Shown here piece by piece: positions 59,557 to 64,000 of a stretch of DNA of 64,000 nucleotides. Source of the DNA: Streptomyces echinoruber. GTDB taxonomy: Bacteria; Actinomycetota; Actinomycetes; Streptomycetales; Streptomycetaceae. The notes under the pieces are model-generated. The model was given only the letters and a program-made list of their open reading frames with translations, had not been told where the DNA came from and searched no databases. Numbering within the stretch: the stretch's first letter is position 1; each line of letters starts with the position of its first letter. Both the position numbers and the translations under genes were made by a program. The DNA is taken from positions 248,001 through 312,000 of the forward strand of contig NZ_BMWH01000004.1 of the NCBI RefSeq assembly GCF_014651135.1, read 5' to 3'.

Positions 59557-60912
59557 GTGGGCACTGCGAACCTTGCGGGCCTTGGGCTGCCGGTGGACGT
59601 TCCCTCGACGGCGCTCTTCACCGACCACTACGAGCTGACGATGCTGCAGGCCGCCCTGAAGGCCGGCACCGCCGAGCGGCGCAGCGTCTTCGAGGTCTTC
59701 ACCCGGCGCCTGCCGGAGGGGCGGCGCTACGGCGTCGTCGCGGGCACCGGGCGGGTCCTGGACGCGGTGGAGAACTTCCGCTTCGACGAGGGCGTCCTCG
59801 GCTTCCTGCGCGAGCGCCGCATCGTCGACGACGAGACCCTCGACTGGCTGGCCGGCTACCGCTTCAGCGGCGACATCTGGGGCTATCCCGAGGGCGAGGT
59901 GTACTTCCCGGGCTCGCCGGTGCTGCGGGTGGAGGGCAGCTTCGGCGAGTGCGTGCTGCTGGAGACGGTGGTCCTGTCCATCCTCAACCACGACTCCGCC
60001 ATCGCGGCCGCCGCCTCCCGCATGGCCTCCGCGGCGGGCGGGCGGCCGCTGATCGAGATGGGCGCGCGCCGCACCCACGAGCTGGCCGCGGTCGCCGCCT
60101 CCCGGGCCGCGTACGTCGGCGGCTTCTCCTCCACCTCCGACCTGGCGGCCGGCTTCCGCTACCACATCCCGACCGTCGGCACCGCGGCCCACGCCTTCAC
60201 CCTGCTGCACGACAGCGAGCGCGACGCCTTCCGCGCCCAGGTCGACTCCCTCGGCCGGGGCACGACGCTGCTGGTGGACACCTACGACGTCGCCGAGGCC
60301 GTCCGCACGGCCGTGGAGATCGCCGGGCCCGAGCTGGGCGCGGTGCGCATCGACTCCGGCGACCTGCTGCTGGTCGCGCACCGGGTGCGGCAGCAGCTCG
60401 ACGAGCTGGGCGCCACCGAGACGAAGATCATCGTGACGTCGGACCTCGACGAGTACGCCATCGCCTCGCTGGCCGCGGCACCTGTGGACGCCTACGGCGT
60501 CGGCACCCAGCTCGTGACCGGCTCCGGCTACCCGACGGCCTCCATGGTCTACAAGCTCGTCGCGCGCGCCGAGTCCGCCGACCCCGCCGCGCCGCTGGTG
60601 CCGGTGGCGAAGAAGTCCAGCGGGGGCAAGACCTCGCTGGGCGGCCGCAAGTGGGCGGCGCGGCGGCTGGACGCGCAGGGCGTGGCCGAGGCCGAGGTGG
60701 TCGGCACCGGGCCCGTCCCCGCCGAGCTGGCCGACCGGCAGCTACTGGTGCAGCTCGTCAAGGGCGGCGAGGTGGTCGGGCGCGAGCCGCTGGACGCGGC
60801 CCGGGAGCGGCACGCGGCCGCCCGCGCCAACCTGCCGCTGTCCGCGACCCAGCTCTCCCGCGGGGAACCCGTCATCCCGACGGAGTACGTCCACGGGCGC
60901 TCGGACGGCTGA
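59557..60912 (+). CDS. pncB: nicotinate phosphoribosyltransferase
   Basis: A 451-residue enzyme from GTG 59557 (GAGGAGACC upstream). It starts ALFTDHYELTMLQAALKAG with the catalytic-loop His, RRSVFEVFTRRLPEGRRYGV follows, FSSTSDLAAGFRYHIPTVGTAAHAF near 200 holds the reactive His/Thr set, and AVRIDSGDLL with GVGTQLVTG near 270-320 is the phosphoribosyl pocket. It makes NAMN from nicotinate, PRPP and ATP. pncA downstream supplies nicotinate from nicotinamide, so the pair is an NAD salvage unit. Confidence 0.94.
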   Translation: MGTANLAGLGLPVDVPSTALFTDHYELTMLQAALKAGTAERRSVFEVFTRRLPEGRRYGVVAGTGRVLDAVENFRFDEGVLGFLRERRIVDDETLDWLAGYRFSGDIWGYPEGEVYFPGSPVLRVEGSFGECVLLETVVLSILNHDSAIAAAASRMASAAGGRPLIEMGARRTHELAAVAASRAAYVGGFSSTSDLAAGFRYHIPTVGTAAHAFTLLHDSERDAFRAQVDSLGRGTTLLVDTYDVAEAVRTAVEIAGPELGAVRIDSGDLLLVAHRVRQQLDELGATETKIIVTSDLDEYAIASLAAAPVDAYGVGTQLVTGSGYPTASMVYKLVARAESADPAAPLVPVAKKSSGGKTSLGGRKWAARRLDAQGVAEAEVVGTGPVPAELADRQLLVQLVKGGEVVGREPLDAARERHAAARANLPLSATQLSRGEPVIPTEYVHGRSDG

Positions 60913-61103
60913 GGCGGGCGCCGCCGAACGCCCCGGCGACCGCCCTCTCCCGCCCGGGACGCCAAGTCCCTAGGCTCGGAAGGTCACCGGCCGTCCGCAC
61001 GCCGCCCGCGCCCGGGACGACCGAAACGATCGGGGTGATCGGAATGATCGAGACGGCCGGGACGACCGGGACGGCCGACACTCCGGCATCATCCGCACCG
61101 ACA

Positions 61104-61256
61104 GCACCACAGGCACCGCAAGCACCACAGGCACCGCAAGCACCGCAAGCACCACAGGCACCGCAAGCACCACAGGCACCGCAAGCACCGCAAGCACCAC
61201 AGGCACCGCAAGCACCACAGGCACCGCAAGCACCGCAAGCACCACAGGCACCGCAG
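61104..61256. repeat. 9-bp tandem array with 45-bp higher-order period
   Basis: Seventeen 9-bp units: A is GCACCACAG and B is GCACCGCAA. They run ABABB ABABB ABABB AB', where B' is GCACCGCAG, so every 45 bp repeats exactly. No start or promoter is visible in the array, and it lies between pncB and pncA. The 60913-61321 gap otherwise holds GACCGG-type hexamer repeats near 61015-61080. Confidence 0.92.
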
Positions 61257-61321
61257 GCACCATCAGCCATCACCGGCACCACCGGAACCACCGCAGACAC
61301 CGAGCCCGAAGGACACCGACC

Positions 61322-61912
61322 ATGCGCCGCGCCTTGATCGTCGTCGACGTGCAGAACGACTTCTGCGAAGGGGGCAGCCTCGCGGTGGCCGGGGGTGCCG
61401 ACGTGGCCGCCGCCATCACCGAGCTCATCGGGCAGGCCCAGGCCGGCTACCAGCACGTGGTGGCCACCCGCGACCACCACATCGCCCCCGGCGGGCACTT
61501 CGCCGACAACCCCGACTACGTCCGCTCCTGGCCCGCGCACTGCGTCGCCGGCACCGAGGGCGTGGGCTTCCACCCCAACTTCGCGCCCGCCGTCGCCTCC
61601 GGCGCCGTCGAGGCCGTCTTCGACAAGGGCGCCTACTCGGCGGCCTACAGCGGCTTCGAGGGCACCGACGAGAACGGCGTGCCGCTCGCCGACTGGCTGC
61701 GCGCCCGCCACGTCGGCGAGGTCGACATCGTCGGCATCGCCACCGACCACTGCGTGAAGGCCACCGCCCTCGACGCCGCCCGCGAGGGCTTCCGCACCCA
61801 CGTCCTGCTGGACCTCACCGCCGGTGTGGCCCCGGAGACCACGGAACGGGCCCTGGAGGAGCTGCGCGAGGCGGGCGTGGAGCTGTCCGGCAAGCCGGTG
61901 GTCTCGGGCTGA
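61322..61912 (+). CDS. pncA: nicotinamidase/pyrazinamidase-type isochorismatase-family hydrolase
   Basis: A 196-residue protein. The catalytic triad is Asp in LIVVDVQNDFCEGG near residue 10, Lys in VFDKGAYSAAYSGF near 101, and Cys in GIATDHCVKATALDA near 143. Metal ligands sit in ATRDHHIAPGGHFA near 50-58. It hydrolyses nicotinamide to nicotinate. AAGGACACCG precedes the ATG. pncB lies 409 bp upstream, beyond the 9-bp repeat array. Confidence 0.92.
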   Translation: MRRALIVVDVQNDFCEGGSLAVAGGADVAAAITELIGQAQAGYQHVVATRDHHIAPGGHFADNPDYVRSWPAHCVAGTEGVGFHPNFAPAVASGAVEAVFDKGAYSAAYSGFEGTDENGVPLADWLRARHVGEVDIVGIATDHCVKATALDAAREGFRTHVLLDLTAGVAPETTERALEELREAGVELSGKPVVSG

Positions 61913-61916
61913 CCCC

Positions 61917-62045
61917 GGTTCCACCGGGCCGGTCCCGTCTCCATCGGGCCGGTCACGCCTTCGCCGGGCCGGTCCCGTCTCCACCGGGCCGGTCACGCTT
62001 CCGCCGGACCGGCCATGCCTTCGCCGGGCTGATCACGCCTTCGCC
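61917..62045. repeat. degenerate 19-21 bp repeats CCGGGCCGGTCACGCCTT
   Basis: About seven imperfect copies between pncA and the hypothetical gene at 62033, running into its last codons. No gene is otherwise seen in this gap. Confidence 0.65.
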
Positions 62046-62383
62046 GGCCGGCGCCCCAGCAGGGCTCTGATCGGGCGCCACAGCTCCGGTGCCGGATCGG
62101 GGATGACACCGTTGTCGGGGTCCGTGCGCCATATGAGGCCGTCGGGGTGGTGGAGGACCGCGGTGATCTCGTCCGGAGTGGGCGGGGCGGCGTTGCCCCG
62201 CAGATAGACCGCGCGCAGGCCGAGGTTGCGCAGCCTGGTCAGGGCGCGCGCCCGGTTCTTGGCGTGGACGAGGACGCGGACGCGACCGGGACCGGGGCCG
62301 CCGTCGGCGGCGGTGGGGCTGGGCAGGTTCAGCGCCACCACCACCGTGCCGTTCGGCAGCTTGCAGAAACCTCCTGCGGCCAT
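62033..62383 (-). CDS. small hypothetical protein, 116 aa
   Basis: From ATG 62383 (GGGAG 8 nt upstream). Reads CKLPNGTVVVALNLPSPT, GRVRVLVHAKNRARALTRLRNLGLRAVYLRGN and PDEITAVLHHPDGLIWR. A mixed strand/helix pattern and a basic central helix are visible. No family is recognised. The end overlaps a degenerate repeat. Confidence 0.6.
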   Translation of the reverse strand: MAAGGFCKLPNGTVVVALNLPSPTAADGGPGPGRVRVLVHAKNRARALTRLRNLGLRAVYLRGNAAPPTPDEITAVLHHPDGLIWRTDPDNGVIPDPAPELWRPIRALLGRRPAKA

Positions 62384-62443
62384 GCAGTCACACTCCCGCG
62401 GGGACCGGTGTCAATAGGAAAACCACAGCACGCACCTAAACAC

Positions 62444-62479
62444 GATCGGCGGCAACCCGCCAGGGGGTTGCCGCCGATC
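62444..62479 (-). terminator. terminator of the metalloprotease gene
   Basis: GATCGGCGGCAACCC pairs with GGGTTGCCGCCGATC over 15 bp, loop GCCAGG, 25 bp after the stop of the protease gene. Confidence 0.9.
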
Positions 62480-62504
62480 ACCTTCTGACCTGCGAGAACG
62501 TCCG

Positions 62505-64000
62505 CTACTTCACCGCGGGTCCGACCCGGACGATGATCGTCGAGCCGCTCAGCGACTCCTTGACGATCTTGATTCGGGTGTTGGTGTCAGTAACCTTGAC
62601 GCCGGCTGCCGGGTTCGAGGCGTCGTAGTAGGTGCTCGCGTGGTCGTCGAAGACCGGCACCCCCGGCTTCGACGGGATCTTCGTCGCGACGCCGTTCTTG
62701 TGCAGCGTGATGCCGTCCGTGCGGTACCAGCTGAACGGCGAGTCGTAGGCCTGGATACGGTTGCGCATCAGCGTGCCGTCGGACCACTTCAGCGGCGCCG
62801 GGTGCGAGTCGACCGGCAGGATCAGGCCCACGCCCGGGTGGTCCTTGGTGTTGTTGTCCGCCTGGGAGGTGTCCCACTTCCAGATCAGCAGGCCGTTCTG
62901 GTACGGGTAGTGCTCCACCCAGTCCGGACGGTCGGTGGTCAGGAAGCCGAAGTTGTACGGCCCCGTCCTCAGCGTGGTGTCGTAGGAGACGTACTGGCGG
63001 TTCTCCGCGATGTAGTACTGCTGGTAGTCCCGGGTGAAGGACGCGCCGATCCGGGAGAAGCCGTTCGCCGTCCACGCCGCGTCCGCGCTCTCGGCGTCGT
63101 CGGAGAACAGCACCGAGCCGTCCGCGGTCATCGTGATCTCGTCGGCCGCGAAGCCCTTGAGCGCCACGCCGCCGTCGGTCTGGTAGCGGAAGCGGAGCTG
63201 GATCTTCTGGCCGGCGTAGGCGTCGAGCGGGTACACCAACTTCCGGTAGGCGTCGACCGTGCCGGTCAGCGCGGGCTTGTCGCTGCCGTCGCGCGGGATC
63301 GGCTGCCCGTTCACCGTGCCGTCCAGGGCGGTCCAGTTGGCGCCGTCGTCGGTGGAGACCTCGGCGTAGAGGTAGTCGTAGCCCGCCTCGATGTCGTACC
63401 AGCCGTCGAGGGTGAGGGCGGCCGACTTCTTCCCGGTCAGGTCGACACTGCGGGTCAGCGTGTTCTTCAGGTTGTCGCCGCTGCCGCTCCACCACTGGGT
63501 GGCGCCCTGCGCCGGGGTGACGATCTCGGTGGTGACCGCCTTGTCGGGCAGGGTGACGACCAGGGCTTGCTTGTGCCGGGTGTTGTACTCGGCGACGCCC
63601 AGCGTGTGCGTGGACCTCGTGGCCGCCTTGGCGGTGGCGTAGTTCAGCCAGCCGAGCTGGAGCTTGTCCCAGGCGTTCATGTCGCCGGGCAGGTCGCCGA
63701 TGGCGTCCTTGCCGCGGCCGAGCCAGGAACCGGAGGACATCAGGGTCCAGAAACCGGTGGAGTTCTCGCCGCCGTTGGTGTCGTACTCGTCGGGCAGGCC
63801 GAGGTCGTGGCCGTACTCGTGGGCGAAGACGCCCAGGCCGCCGTTCTCCGGCTGGATGGTGTAGTCGCCGACCCAGATGCCGGTGTCGCCGATCTGCGCG
63901 CCGCCCAGCTTGTTGTACGACGGGCCCGTCGCGCCGGCGTCGGTGCCGAAGGCGTACCAGCGGTGCGCCCAGATCGCGTCCGTGCCCTGGGCGCCGCCGC
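62505..64000 (-). CDS. immune inhibitor A-like M6 metalloprotease (5' cut by window edge)
   Basis: The reading frame is open to the window edge, giving 497 C-terminal residues. The zinc motif HEYGHD (coded about 63804-63821), followed by LGLPDEYDTNGGEN and WTLMSSGSW, is the M6 peptidase Met-zincin active site. C-terminal to it lie a MAM-like/carbohydrate-binding beta domain (STDDGANWTALDGTVNG, LRFRYQTDGG) and a TDRPDWVEHYPYQNGLL domain typical of the InhA C-terminus. Extracellular proteases of this type degrade host or mycelial proteins. The signal peptide and prodomain are outside the window. Confidence 0.9.
   Translation of the reverse strand, partial: GGAQGTDAIWAHRWYAFGTDAGATGPSYNKLGGAQIGDTGIWVGDYTIQPENGGLGVFAHEYGHDLGLPDEYDTNGGENSTGFWTLMSSGSWLGRGKDAIGDLPGDMNAWDKLQLGWLNYATAKAATRSTHTLGVAEYNTRHKQALVVTLPDKAVTTEIVTPAQGATQWWSGSGDNLKNTLTRSVDLTGKKSAALTLDGWYDIEAGYDYLYAEVSTDDGANWTALDGTVNGQPIPRDGSDKPALTGTVDAYRKLVYPLDAYAGQKIQLRFRYQTDGGVALKGFAADEITMTADGSVLFSDDAESADAAWTANGFSRIGASFTRDYQQYYIAENRQYVSYDTTLRTGPYNFGFLTTDRPDWVEHYPYQNGLLIWKWDTSQADNNTKDHPGVGLILPVDSHPAPLKWSDGTLMRNRIQAYDSPFSWYRTDGITLHKNGVATKIPSKPGVPVFDDHASTYYDASNPAAGVKVTDTNTRIKIVKESLSGSTIIVRVGPAVK

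Noticed and set aside
61104..61256. Possible CRISPR array
   Set aside because: Units are 9 bp with no spacers and no cas genes; it is a minisatellite.

Overview
The window is a stretch of a Streptomyces-type chromosome. This is supported by the very high GC content, frequent GTG starts, leaderless-looking promoters, lipoprotein and secreted genes, F420-type oxidoreductases, DUF397/XRE/anti-sigma-like regulators, a class F sortase, and the gene order glxA-cslZ at the left and nagF/nagE2-cysM-cysO-mec-clpS-pncB at the right. That order resembles the S. coelicolor/S. lividans core, recalled from knowledge and not searched here. The left end cuts glxA, and the right end cuts an immune-inhibitor-A-like metalloprotease.

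Layout. 0-15.1 kb is core-like chromosome. It holds the radical copper oxidase GlxA C-terminus facing the GH6 lipoprotein CslZ (hyphal-tip glucan locus), a class F sortase with a companion wall protein, a HAD phosphatase, an LAXTG sortase substrate, an autoregulated ROK regulator divergent from an oxidoreductase, an HbpS/UPF0303 protein, an F420-type oxidoreductase, a FAH-family hydrolase, an HxlR/MFS divergent pair, a DUF1877-like protein and a SEC-C protein. 15.4-23.7 kb is an accessory island with visibly lower GC and more mixed codon use. It carries Vsr, a C5 cytosine methyltransferase, an SNF2-like translocase, a ParB-fold protein and a winged-helix/zinc-ribbon HNH-like protein (the last four on one strand), then an XRE/coiled-coil regulator, a small membrane protein and a second copy of the winged-helix/HNH protein. 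It looks like an undescribed or poorly described DNA-modification/defence cassette. 23.8-30.3 kb holds an anti-sigma-like ATPase, an XRE-DUF397 pair, small hypothetical genes, a DUF6177-like gene, a decayed two-gene module and a frameshifted ISAs1-family element.

30.5-48 kb returns to core-like genes: alpha/beta hydrolase, DUF2267 and Hsp20 stress genes, an MFS carrier, DUF445, an SGNH esterase, a DUF1707 protein, a three-gene ABC exporter whose first permease has an internal stop, a class A penicillin-binding protein, a GroES-like protein, DUF3618, Bcp peroxidase, and a tandem pair of HNH-motif proteins next to tRNA-Leu(UAG). 48.2-64 kb carries nucleotide and RNA hygiene (rdgB, rph) and N-acetylglucosamine uptake with three DasR-type dre sites. 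It continues with a metallo-beta-lactamase-fold protein, a frameshifted MazF-like gene, the CysO/CysM/Mec cysteine pathway with a leader-peptide ORF, an amino-acid permease, clpS, and NAD salvage genes (pncB, pncA).

Cross-cutting observations: (i) several genes have broken reading frames (28.2, 28.9, 29.5, 42.1 and 53.6 kb), which could be true decay or sequence errors; (ii) short tandem duplications (12-36 bp) sit at gene starts or ends at least six times; (iii) clear operators can be read for the ROK regulator, DasR and the island promoter. All family names are assigned by eye from motifs; no database search was run.
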